From Elusimicrobiota bacterium (lineage in GTDB: Bacteria > Elusimicrobiota > Elusimicrobia > 2-02-FULL-39-32), in the NCBI GenBank assembly GCA_023249715.1, contig JAHFCA010000010.1, forward strand, positions 1 to 16,450: 16,450 nucleotides of DNA, given 5' to 3'. Shown here piece by piece: positions 7,350-15,131 of this stretch (positions are counted from its first letter, which is position 1; each line of letters opens with the position of its first letter). The translations under genes and the position numbers were made by a program. A model generated the notes under the pieces. That model worked only from the letters and a program-made list of their open reading frames with translations. It was not told the origin of the DNA and made no database searches.

Positions 7350-8234
7350 TTAGGAGAGCGGGTTTGATTTTTTGTGGAGGATGACTATGAGGTCGGCCAG
7401 GAGGCCTGCGACCAGAATAACAATCCCTGTGAGCATAATTGTGACATCGAGTCCCCCAATATTTTGGTAGACAATCCAATCGTAAACGGTCTTAAGGATC
7501 CCAAGGAAAAAGAGTGCGGCCGTGAGGGGTAAAAAGATTCTCAGAGGATTAAAATACATGATGGTGCGAATTACTAAAGAAAGATAATTGTACGTGTCTC
7601 CGATAGGAGCAAAAGAGGATTTTCCCCCCGTTCGTTTAAAGTAATCGATAGGGATATATTGAACCAAGTGGTGGTTCGCCAAAAAAGCGAGGGTAATCGT
7701 GGATTCCCAGGAGTGGGAATCGGGTAAAAGATAAAAATATTTTAACGCGACAGATTTTTTAAAGATGCGCAGCCCTGAATTTAAGTCTGGAATTCGTTCT
7801 CGCACTAAATAACTTGCGAGTTTTCGGATCAAAAATTTTGCGGGCAGCCTCATCCATTGCGCGGTTCCGCTCTCTTTTACGCGAGCTCCTACGACCATAT
7901 CAGAGCCTGCTTCCTCCAGAGCTTTGAGCATTCCTGGAATGGGCTGCGCCGGGTAGGTGCCATCGGCATCGGAAGTAAGGATGAGTTCGTATTGGCTTGC
8001 CAAGATTCCACTTTTTCTAGCGGCCCCTACCCCTCTATTTTTAGCATGGCGAATGACTTTTACTCCCAAAGACTGGGCAATTTTATGGGTAGCGTCCGTG
8101 GAACCATCATCAATAACAATAAATTCAAACGGAATGGAAGCTTTTTTTAAAACAGATTGAATTTTTTCTACTTCGTTTTTTAAAGAGTCGGCTTCGTTAT
8201 AGGCAGGTAGAACCACGCTAAGAGAAGATTTCAT
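7350..8234 (-). CDS. GT2 family glycosyltransferase, polyprenyl-phosphate sugar synthase-like
   Basis: A 294-residue GT-A fold protein related to dolichyl-phosphate mannose synthase and bacterial GtrB/ArnC-type enzymes. These move a sugar from a nucleotide donor to a polyprenyl phosphate at the cytosolic face of the membrane. Visible motifs are VVLPAYNE (7-14), IDDGSTDAT (41-49), the metal-binding SDADGTYP (88-95) and NSGLRIFKK near 150. Two hydrophobic helices end the protein (about 229-250 and 262-285), as in membrane-anchored family members. The start overlaps the stop of the upstream GT-C-like gene as ATGA, so the two are probably translated together: this protein would make the lipid-linked sugar that the neighbour uses. 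The transferred sugar cannot be told from sequence. Confidence 0.85.
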   Translation of the reverse strand: MKSSLSVVLPAYNEADSLKNEVEKIQSVLKKASIPFEFIVIDDGSTDATHKIAQSLGVKVIRHAKNRGVGAARKSGILASQYELILTSDADGTYPAQPIPGMLKALEEAGSDMVVGARVKESGTAQWMRLPAKFLIRKLASYLVRERIPDLNSGLRIFKKSVALKYFYLLPDSHSWESTITLAFLANHHLVQYIPIDYFKRTGGKSSFAPIGDTYNYLSLVIRTIMYFNPLRIFLPLTAALFFLGILKTVYDWIVYQNIGGLDVTIMLTGIVILVAGLLADLIVILHKKSNPLS

Positions 8235-10408
8235 TTTATTTTTTCCAATAGAACGAGTGGATTCATAGGAGGAATTTCTTTTAAATCTCTCTGTTCCTTT
8301 TTAATGGCATAGAGCAACAAAACTCCGCCTTGCGGGAAATATTTTTCCGGAATGGTTTCTCGATGCGTTTCTTCAACGTATTGTTTCCAAAAATCATCCA
8401 ATTTTATTAGGTTAAGGCTGTCCCATTTTAGCATTTTATAACTGTAAGTGCGACGAGCTTCTTCGAGGTTTACAAGGAAATGGGTGATTCCGGCCTCTTG
8501 CAATTTTCTTTTAAGTTCTTCGCTCGATCGGGATTCTCGAGTCCAGGCAATTATGGGGTTTTGCCCATGGACATCCGTATAGAGGTACGGGAGCTTTAAA
8601 TCAAAGGGTTTAGAATCTCCTAAAAACAGAGTGCGACTGGTTGAGTCGATGTTTTTCTCCATCCATCGAAACATTTGATTCGCCGGATAGGGATTGAGTC
8701 CCGGATGAGAATAGGAACGATAGGTTTCTCGAGATTCTTTACCTAAAAGGACGTCCCAGGGTTTATAAGAATTTTGAATGATGAAAGCCGCCACTTGTAA
8801 ATTTTCTAATAAAAGAAAACAAATCGGAAAAATTAAAAAAGTTTTAAAGAGAGGGCGATTCTTTTCCCAAAAACGGCTTAGGGAAATTCCATAAACCAAA
8901 CAGAGGACAGGGTACCCTTGCAGATGGTAACGGGTGAGGTGGGTGGATTGAAAGGAAAAAATAAAAAATAAGAGAACAAATAAAAAAAGGTATTGAAGGT
9001 TTGTTTTTTTCCATTCTCGAATCAAAAGAAAATTAAAGGGCAGTAAAGCTAAAAAGAGAGGGCCCACAAAAGAAAGACTGCTTTGGTTGGAGTCTTTAAA
9101 AGTCAGTTTCCAGGGAAGAGTCCAGAGTTCCTTCCAAGAAGACGTGATAAAGCGTCTATTTTCATTTATAAAACCGATCCATTGCTGCGGGTCTAACTCT
9201 CCTTTTTGTAACCCGATAGTTTTAAAAAAAGAGCTCAAAAAAGGAAAAAGAGGATTGCCGGTATCCCATAAGTTTTTAAAGAGCCACGGCAGAATAAAAA
9301 TTGAAAAGAGAAGAATAAAAATAGAACATTCCTGTAACAGCGTTTTTATATTTTTAGGGCCGCTTCTCAATAAAGCGCAGGCCAAGATGAAAAATAGAAT
9401 AAGGGCGGTGAATCCTCCCTGATATTTTGAGGAAAATGATAAAGCGGCAAAGAGGGCGGTTAGGCAGGTCCACCCTAGCGACGGTTCCTCTGGAGTTCGA
9501 TTTATCCGGCATAAAAGCGCGTACAGACCCAGTCCGCTAAAAAGCGCTCCTCCGATATCGATCCCAGAGGTCCATAGATTCATTTGTACCATGGGGATCG
9601 ATAAAAATAAAAGTCCGGCAAAGAGTCCCGACTTAGGAAATTGAAACCTTTTTGCAAAAGTTCCCAGAGCGAGGAGAATCAGTAACGCATTGCACCAGTG
9701 GATCAGTTTAGGGATCATTTCATCCTGCAGAGCTAAACCAAAAAGATAGAGCATTTGCCAAATCATGGGAACCTTGCTTAAAACTCCTGGAATGCGCACA
9801 ATCCCTTTTTCTTGCAGATACAGATTGGGAGCTCCCAGATGGTACACTAAGGCGTCATAAAAGAGTTCTGGGACCAAGGCCATCGCAAAACTTAAAATTA
9901 GGAATATCCAAATGAAAAATCGCATCCAAAGAGGATGCTCGTTTCCTAAAAGATATTTAAAAATTTCTTGAGAGGATTGGATCAAAGAATTGGAATCGGA
10001 AAGCGCCATTAGAATCGTGCAAAATAAAAGAACTCCGATGATCCATAAACTAATGAGTATGGGCGGATAGAGCCAATGGAGGGCCGCCAGCGCAAAAACC
10101 AATAGAGCCGTGATTCCATGGCCCACGGCAAGTGAGAAGACTGTTTTTTCTAGAGAAGAAAACCATTTTATTTTTAGGGGTTGGGTCGCCAGAGTTCCAT
10201 AACCATAGGACCCCATCAGGATCCCTAAGAAAAGAAAGAGGCCCTTAATATAAAAAAGAAATAGAGATAGAGTTGGCAATTGGAGCGAGGTTGGAAATAT
10301 GGAAAAGAGAAGATAGGAATTGAGCGGGAATTGCTTTCCATAAAGATAGAGAATAAAGAAAGCCCAGAGAAGGAGCCCCCACTCTATAATGCGAAGAGAC
10401 CGTTTCAA
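8231..10408 (-). CDS. multi-pass GT-C-type membrane glycosyltransferase (GT39/PMT-like)
   Basis: A membrane protein of about 725 residues with an N-terminal anchor helix (about 7-24), ten or more further hydrophobic segments up to about residue 545, and a soluble C-terminal domain of about 170 residues. After the helix at 164-180 comes PELFYDALVYHLGAPNLYL (180-198), with Asp185 and His190. An acidic residue in this first large external loop is the usual catalytic site of GT-C enzymes that use polyprenyl-phosphate sugars, such as PMT and ArnT relatives. I recognise the superfamily by architecture, not by a named ortholog. The start is uncertain: I prefer TTG at 10408, which overlaps the lepB stop as TTGA and gives a clean positively charged start (MKRSLRIIEW). 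A TTG at 10489 would add 27 polar residues and overlap lepB by 85 bases. No Shine-Dalgarno is visible for either. Confidence 0.7.
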   Translation of the reverse strand: MKRSLRIIEWGLLLWAFFILYLYGKQFPLNSYLLFSIFPTSLQLPTLSLFLFYIKGLFLFLGILMGSYGYGTLATQPLKIKWFSSLEKTVFSLAVGHGITALLVFALAALHWLYPPILISLWIIGVLLFCTILMALSDSNSLIQSSQEIFKYLLGNEHPLWMRFFIWIFLILSFAMALVPELFYDALVYHLGAPNLYLQEKGIVRIPGVLSKVPMIWQMLYLFGLALQDEMIPKLIHWCNALLILLALGTFAKRFQFPKSGLFAGLLFLSIPMVQMNLWTSGIDIGGALFSGLGLYALLCRINRTPEEPSLGWTCLTALFAALSFSSKYQGGFTALILFFILACALLRSGPKNIKTLLQECSIFILLFSIFILPWLFKNLWDTGNPLFPFLSSFFKTIGLQKGELDPQQWIGFINENRRFITSSWKELWTLPWKLTFKDSNQSSLSFVGPLFLALLPFNFLLIREWKKTNLQYLFLFVLLFFIFSFQSTHLTRYHLQGYPVLCLVYGISLSRFWEKNRPLFKTFLIFPICFLLLENLQVAAFIIQNSYKPWDVLLGKESRETYRSYSHPGLNPYPANQMFRWMEKNIDSTSRTLFLGDSKPFDLKLPYLYTDVHGQNPIIAWTRESRSSEELKRKLQEAGITHFLVNLEEARRTYSYKMLKWDSLNLIKLDDFWKQYVEETHRETIPEKYFPQGGVLLLYAIKKEQRDLKEIPPMNPLVLLEKIK

Positions 10409-11286
10409 AGAATGGCGCGCATGCGGGTGAGGGGCCAATAAATGGCCCAGGCTTTTCCTTTTAAATATTTTTTGTCGAGAGGCCCCCAAAAACGGGAATC
10501 AAAGGAACCATCGCGATTATCTCCCATGACAAAGATGTGGTCAGGAGGAACCTGCACCGGACCAAAATTATCTCGCACCGCTTCCGGAGGAAGATAAGCA
10601 AAATCTCCTCTTTCCCACCCGCGTTGGTAATCGGCCTTGGACTGCCAGAGATACGGTTTGGGATAGATTATGGGATGCATAAAATGGGCATGAGGATCGT
10701 CACTAGGCTTTCCGTTGATGTAAAGAACTTTATTTTTTATTTCGATGGTGTCTCCCGGGAAGCCAATCGCTCTTTTAATAAAATCCTTTTTGATATTTTT
10801 TTTCCTATCGTCTTCGCCGAGAGCTTCGGGTGGGCATAGAAAAACCACTACATCCTGTCGTTTTACTGCTTTAAAATCCCATAGTTTTTTTTGTGTAAAC
10901 GGAATTTGGGACCCATAAATGAATTTATTGACAAAAAGGTGATCCCCAATGAGGAGGGTAGGCTGCATAGAACCTGAGGGAATTTTGAAGGCCTGAACCA
11001 CAAAGGACATAATAAGGAAGGCCAGGACTACCGCGGAGATTCCCGTATCCGACCATTCTATCGCTTCCTGGGTCCAATCCTTTAGGCGATCTCCCTTACT
11101 TTTTCTTTGAATCCAACGGAAAAGAAAAGAGCCCACTAAGAAGGTAATAAAAACAAACAGCACTTTTGATTCCATGGGTTGTTCCATGCTGCCTAAAAAT
11201 TTCCAGCTCACTAAGCCAATTCCAATGAGTGAGAAAATAATGAATAGTGTGGTGAGACCGATGTCTTTTTTAGATGGATCTTCCAT
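10405..11286 (-). CDS. lepB: signal peptidase I (leader peptidase)
   Basis: A 293-residue serine/lysine protease that cleaves signal peptides from exported proteins on the outer face of the cytoplasmic membrane. The catalytic Ser106 lies in PSGSMQPTLLIGD and the general-base Lys171 in FIKRAIGFPGD. The conserved box GDNRDGSFDSRFWG is near 255-268. Three hydrophobic segments (about 12-32, 41-59 and 81-100) precede the catalytic domain, against two in E. coli. The ATG sits four bases after the lepA stop, with AAGGAG about ten bases upstream inside lepA. lepA followed by lepB is a widely conserved gene pair. Confidence 0.95.
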   Translation of the reverse strand: MEDPSKKDIGLTTLFIIFSLIGIGLVSWKFLGSMEQPMESKVLFVFITFLVGSFLFRWIQRKSKGDRLKDWTQEAIEWSDTGISAVVLAFLIMSFVVQAFKIPSGSMQPTLLIGDHLFVNKFIYGSQIPFTQKKLWDFKAVKRQDVVVFLCPPEALGEDDRKKNIKKDFIKRAIGFPGDTIEIKNKVLYINGKPSDDPHAHFMHPIIYPKPYLWQSKADYQRGWERGDFAYLPPEAVRDNFGPVQVPPDHIFVMGDNRDGSFDSRFWGPLDKKYLKGKAWAIYWPLTRMRAIL

Positions 11287-11290
11287 TGAA

Positions 11291-13108
11291 TTAGGACTCC
11301 TTTTTGGAAATTTCTAAAAAGGACATAAAAGCTTCGTTCGGAATTTCTACGTTCCCAATCTGTTTCATCCGCTTCTTCCCCTCTTTTTGCCGTTCTAAAA
11401 GTTTCCGCTTACGAGAGATGTCGCCCCCATAGCATTTGGCGATGACATCTTTGCGATAGGCTTTAATAGATTCCCTGGCGATAATGCGGTTTTGAATTTG
11501 CGCTTGAATGGCCACTTCAAACATGTGTCTTGGGATGAGTTCTCTTAATTTTTCGACCATTGCTTTGCCATGGTAATACGCTTTATCTTTATGAACAATG
11601 GTGCTAAAGGCATCGACGACGTCGTGATGGATAAGAATTTCTAGTTTTACTAATTCGTCTTTACGGTAACCGACCGGTTCATAGTCGAAAGAAGCATAAC
11701 CTTTTGTGATCGATTTAAGGACATCGTGAAAATCGATGATCATTTCCGCTAGGGGAAGTTCGTATCGCAGCAGCACTCGTTCGGCCGTAATGTATTTCAT
11801 GTCGATAAAAATACCTCTCCTATCTTTCGCCATTTGCATCACCGGTCCCACCGTATCTTTAGGCAGCAGAATCATCAGGTGCACCATGGGTTCTTCAATC
11901 GATTCTATTTCGTCTAAGGCCGGCCATTTGGAGGGAGAATCGATTTCGATTGTGGATTCCGATAGGTGCTTTTTGTTCTTTAGTTTAAGACGGTAAATAA
12001 CGTTTGGGGCGGTGATTAGAACTTCGCTGTTAAACTCGCGTCTTAAACGCTCTTTGACAATTTCCATATGGAGAAGACCTAAAAATCCGCAGCGATAACC
12101 AAACCCTAAAGCGGTAGAAGATTCCGGCTGGAATTGAAAAGAAGAATCCGATAGGTGTAATTTTTCTAACGCGTTTTTTAATGTTTCGTAATCGGAAGGG
12201 TTGGGCGGATAAAAGCCCGCGAATACGAATGGTTTTGTGGGCCGGTACCCGCGCAGCGCTTTGGAGACCGGATGGAGTTCTTCCGTTATAGTATCTCCAA
12301 TAGAAATTAAATGAATATCTTTTAACCCAGTGACAACGTAGCCGACTTCCCCCGTTTGAATGGAATCGTTCTTGGAAAGATTGGGAGTCATATATCCCAC
12401 TTCTTCAGGCGCTAGCGTTACTCCGTTCGATAAAAAGACTAATTTTTTCTTTACTTTTATTTCTCCGGAAAAAACTCGAACAAAAATAATGACTCCTTTG
12501 TAGGGATCAAACACCGAATCAAAAACTAACGCGCTCAAAGGCGGCTCTAAACTTCCCTGAGGGGGTGGAATGCGTGTTATAATGGCTTCTAAAAGAGCAT
12601 CGATGCCCCGTCCCTCCTTAGCGCTAACCAGGATGGGGTCCGTGTGAATATTTAAAATTTCTTTAATCTGGCGAGAGGCTTGAGGAACATCCGCCTGGTT
12701 GAGATCAATTTTATTAATCACGGGAATAAGCGTGAGACCCGCTTCCGTGGCTAAATGCGTATTGGCTAGAGTTTGGGCTTCTACTCCTTGTGAGGCGTCC
12801 ACCACCAAGAGCGCTCCTTCGCAGGCGGTTAACGCGCGGCTGACTTCATACGAAAAATCGACGTGGCCGGGGGTATCAATTAAATTTAAGATATGACAGT
12901 CCTCCCCCTGTTTATAAAGCATTCGCACCGCTTTTGCTTTGATGGTAATTCCGCGTTCCCTTTCTAAGTCCATGCGATCCAAAACCTGGGCTTGCATTTG
13001 CCGAGAGGAGATGGTTCCGGTTTTTTCTAAGAGGCGATCCGCCACGGTGGACTTGCCGTGGTCAATGTGGGCGATAATAGAAAAATTTCTAATCTTGGAG
13101 AGGTTCAT
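11291..13108 (-). CDS. lepA: elongation factor 4 (LepA), back-translocating GTPase
   Basis: A 605-residue translational GTPase of the EF-G-like LepA family, thought to act on stalled or mis-translocated ribosomes and in 30S assembly. G1 is AHIDHGKST (13-21), followed by the switch I region LERERGITIKAKAVRM, DTPGHVDF, NKID and SAKEG. The LepA-specific C-terminal domain ends with GKKRMKQIGNVEIPNEAFM. I chose ATG at 13108, giving MNLSKIRNFSIIAHIDHGK, which matches the typical LepA N-terminus; a TTG at 13120 would add four residues without a better ribosome binding site. It lies 26 bases after the ptsI stop with no clear Shine-Dalgarno. Full length, with no anomaly. Confidence 0.97.
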   Translation of the reverse strand: MNLSKIRNFSIIAHIDHGKSTVADRLLEKTGTISSRQMQAQVLDRMDLERERGITIKAKAVRMLYKQGEDCHILNLIDTPGHVDFSYEVSRALTACEGALLVVDASQGVEAQTLANTHLATEAGLTLIPVINKIDLNQADVPQASRQIKEILNIHTDPILVSAKEGRGIDALLEAIITRIPPPQGSLEPPLSALVFDSVFDPYKGVIIFVRVFSGEIKVKKKLVFLSNGVTLAPEEVGYMTPNLSKNDSIQTGEVGYVVTGLKDIHLISIGDTITEELHPVSKALRGYRPTKPFVFAGFYPPNPSDYETLKNALEKLHLSDSSFQFQPESSTALGFGYRCGFLGLLHMEIVKERLRREFNSEVLITAPNVIYRLKLKNKKHLSESTIEIDSPSKWPALDEIESIEEPMVHLMILLPKDTVGPVMQMAKDRRGIFIDMKYITAERVLLRYELPLAEMIIDFHDVLKSITKGYASFDYEPVGYRKDELVKLEILIHHDVVDAFSTIVHKDKAYYHGKAMVEKLRELIPRHMFEVAIQAQIQNRIIARESIKAYRKDVIAKCYGGDISRKRKLLERQKEGKKRMKQIGNVEIPNEAFMSFLEISKKES

Positions 13109-13134
13109 AGAAACGGACAAAGACTAACAAAAGG

Positions 13135-14865
13135 TTAACTCGCTTTTAAACGTTCTAAAGCTTTATTAGAATCTTTAAGCGAAAGGATTTCTTCGGCAAT
13201 TCTTCTCGATTCCGGGAGAGAAGTGGAACGAATAATGGACTTTAGTTTTGGAATAAAAGCCGGCACTACAGAAAATTCATCTAAATCAAGACCTAAGAGT
13301 AGTTTCGTAAAATGAGTGTCCGAAGCCATTTCTCCGCACATGCCGACCCATTTCCCATGAGAATGGGCCGCGTCGCAAATCATTTTAATGAGACGCAGGA
13401 TAGAGAGATGGAGAGGATCGTACATCGATGCCACGTTTTCATTAATGCGATCTACAGCCAGAGTGTATTGGATAAGATCATTCGTGCCAATCGAAAGAAA
13501 ATCCGCTTCTTTGGCAAGGAGGTCTGCCGTAATCGCGGCAGACGGGACTTCGATCATGGCTCCAATTTCTATGCGGGGAGAGAGCGGAACTCTTTCTCGG
13601 ATTAGTTCATTTTTAACATTCTCTAAGATTTCTTTACCTTGTAAAAATTCGCTTAAGCCAGAGACCATCGGGAACATAATTCGGATATTCCCTTCGGTAG
13701 AGGCTTTGAGTAACGCGCGGAGTTGTGTTCTGAATATATCGGGATATTTTAAGCAGAATCTTAAAGCCCGTAATCCCAAAAAGGGGTTGCTTTCTTCCGC
13801 GTAACTATGAATAAAAGGTTTTAATTTATCGCCTCCGATATCTAACGTTCTGAACAATGTGGGGTAGGGCATCATTTTTTTTGCGACTCGAGAATAATGT
13901 TCCGCTTGTTCTTCTTCAGAAGGAAGACTTTCCCGGTTCATAAAAAGGTATTCGGTGCGAAAAAGCCCAATGCCTTCAGCCCCATAATAGAGCACGTTTT
14001 TAACGTCTTCCGCAGTTTCAATATTGGCGGAAAGTTCAATGCGTTTTCCGTCCACGGTTTGGGCGGGAAGATCGCGTAATTTAATGAGATCTTGGGTTTC
14101 CCGGATTTGAATTTCTTTTTCTCTCTTATAGTTTTTAAGGGCTTGCGGATCGGGGTCTAAGATGACCGTTCCTTGGTTTCCGTCTATAATGAGAAAATCT
14201 CCCGTTTTTACGCGGCTCGTAATGTCTTTGAGACCGACCACCGCGGGGATTTCCAGGCTTTGGGCCAGTAACGCGGTATGGCTGGTTTTCCCTCCCACAT
14301 CGATCGCAAACCCCTTGACTAAATTTGTTTTTAAATTGATCGTGTCGGAAGGTAAAAGGTTATGAGCCACAACAATGGATTCTTCTGTTATTTCCTCTTG
14401 TTGGGTTTTTTCTTTGCCCAAAAGATGGCGCAAAATTTTGTGAGAAACTTCTACAATGTCGTTGATGCGTTCCCGAAAATAATCGTCGGTGAGATTGTCA
14501 AAAGTGCGATGCAGTTTTTCTATCGCTATCTGAATAAGGAATTCCGCATTCACTTGCTCTTTGGACATCTGTTTTTCAATATCTTTAGTGAGGATGGGGT
14601 CTTCCAAAATTAGGAGATAGACATCCGCTAAGCGGGCATGGGTTTTTCCGAGAACTTTAAGCATTTCTAGTTTGTCTTGTTGGAGTTCTTTTCGGGTGGC
14701 GGCTAAGGCTTTTCTAAAACGGGCGACTTCCTTTACCAAATCTTTTTTATGGAGAGATTTTTTTACAATAATCAGTTCTTCTTTTTCTAAAAGAAACACT
14801 TTTCCGACCCCAATTCCGGGAGAGGCGGCAATGCCATGAAAAAATTTAGATTCCGTGTTTTCCAC
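13135..14865 (-). CDS. ptsI: PTS enzyme I (phosphoenolpyruvate-protein phosphotransferase)
   Basis: A 576-residue cytosolic enzyme that takes phosphate from PEP and passes it to HPr. The phosphorylated His196 is in GGKTSHTALLAQSLEIPAVVG (191-211, written without its last residue as GGKTSHTALLAQSLEIPAVV). The HPr-binding helical domain lies within about 30-150. The PEP-binding C-terminal barrel has EGIGLFRTEYLFM (297-309), TLDIGGDKLKPF (340-351), MIEVPSAA (437-444), GTNDLIQYTLAVDR (460-473) and Cys510 in GMCGEMASD. All catalytic residues are present and the length is normal. The start is GTG, overlapping the ptsH stop by one base (TAGTG), with a weak GGTG upstream, so it is coupled to ptsH. 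No EII permease gene is in the window. Confidence 0.97.
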   Translation of the reverse strand: MENTESKFFHGIAASPGIGVGKVFLLEKEELIIVKKSLHKKDLVKEVARFRKALAATRKELQQDKLEMLKVLGKTHARLADVYLLILEDPILTKDIEKQMSKEQVNAEFLIQIAIEKLHRTFDNLTDDYFRERINDIVEVSHKILRHLLGKEKTQQEEITEESIVVAHNLLPSDTINLKTNLVKGFAIDVGGKTSHTALLAQSLEIPAVVGLKDITSRVKTGDFLIIDGNQGTVILDPDPQALKNYKREKEIQIRETQDLIKLRDLPAQTVDGKRIELSANIETAEDVKNVLYYGAEGIGLFRTEYLFMNRESLPSEEEQAEHYSRVAKKMMPYPTLFRTLDIGGDKLKPFIHSYAEESNPFLGLRALRFCLKYPDIFRTQLRALLKASTEGNIRIMFPMVSGLSEFLQGKEILENVKNELIRERVPLSPRIEIGAMIEVPSAAITADLLAKEADFLSIGTNDLIQYTLAVDRINENVASMYDPLHLSILRLIKMICDAAHSHGKWVGMCGEMASDTHFTKLLLGLDLDEFSVVPAFIPKLKSIIRSTSLPESRRIAEEILSLKDSNKALERLKAS

Positions 14866-15131
14866 TAACTTTCACCAAATTTTGATGAGAATAATTTCTT
14901 TAAACTTTCTATAAGGTGAGATTCGTCTTCACCTTCTACAATGACTCTTAAACTAGTTCCCTGCGCCGCGGCCAAAGTGAGTAATCCCATGATGGATTTT
15001 CCATCTACTGTTAGATCGTCTTTAATCACTTTAATTTTAGATTTAAAGCGATTGGTTGTTTGAACAAATAAAGCGGCGGGGCGCGCGTGCAATCCCAGTT
15101 GATTCTCTATCGTTAAATCACATTCTATCAT
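14865..15131 (-). CDS. ptsH: HPr phosphocarrier protein
   Basis: An 88-residue PTS phosphocarrier that receives phosphate from enzyme I. The active His15 is in LGLHARPA (12-19). Ser46 lies in VDGKSIMGLLTLAA (42-55), the site that HPr kinase/phosphorylase modifies in Firmicutes and in some Gram-negative lineages. Conservation of this motif suggests, but does not prove, an hprK gene elsewhere. The ATG overlaps the stop of the upstream GH57 gene as ATGA and has a good ribosome binding site, GGAG, five bases before it. Confidence 0.96.
   Translation of the reverse strand: MIECDLTIENQLGLHARPAALFVQTTNRFKSKIKVIKDDLTVDGKSIMGLLTLAAAQGTSLRVIVEGEDESHLIESLKKLFSSKFGES

Noticed and set aside
13109..13120. 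TTG start for lepA at 13120
   Set aside because: It adds only MSVS before the typical LepA beginning and has no ribosome binding site; ATG at 13108 matches the family.
13312..13804. Plus-strand reading frames of about 97 and 138 codons within ptsI
   Set aside because: They are antisense shadows of conserved enzyme I codons, with low-complexity basic products.
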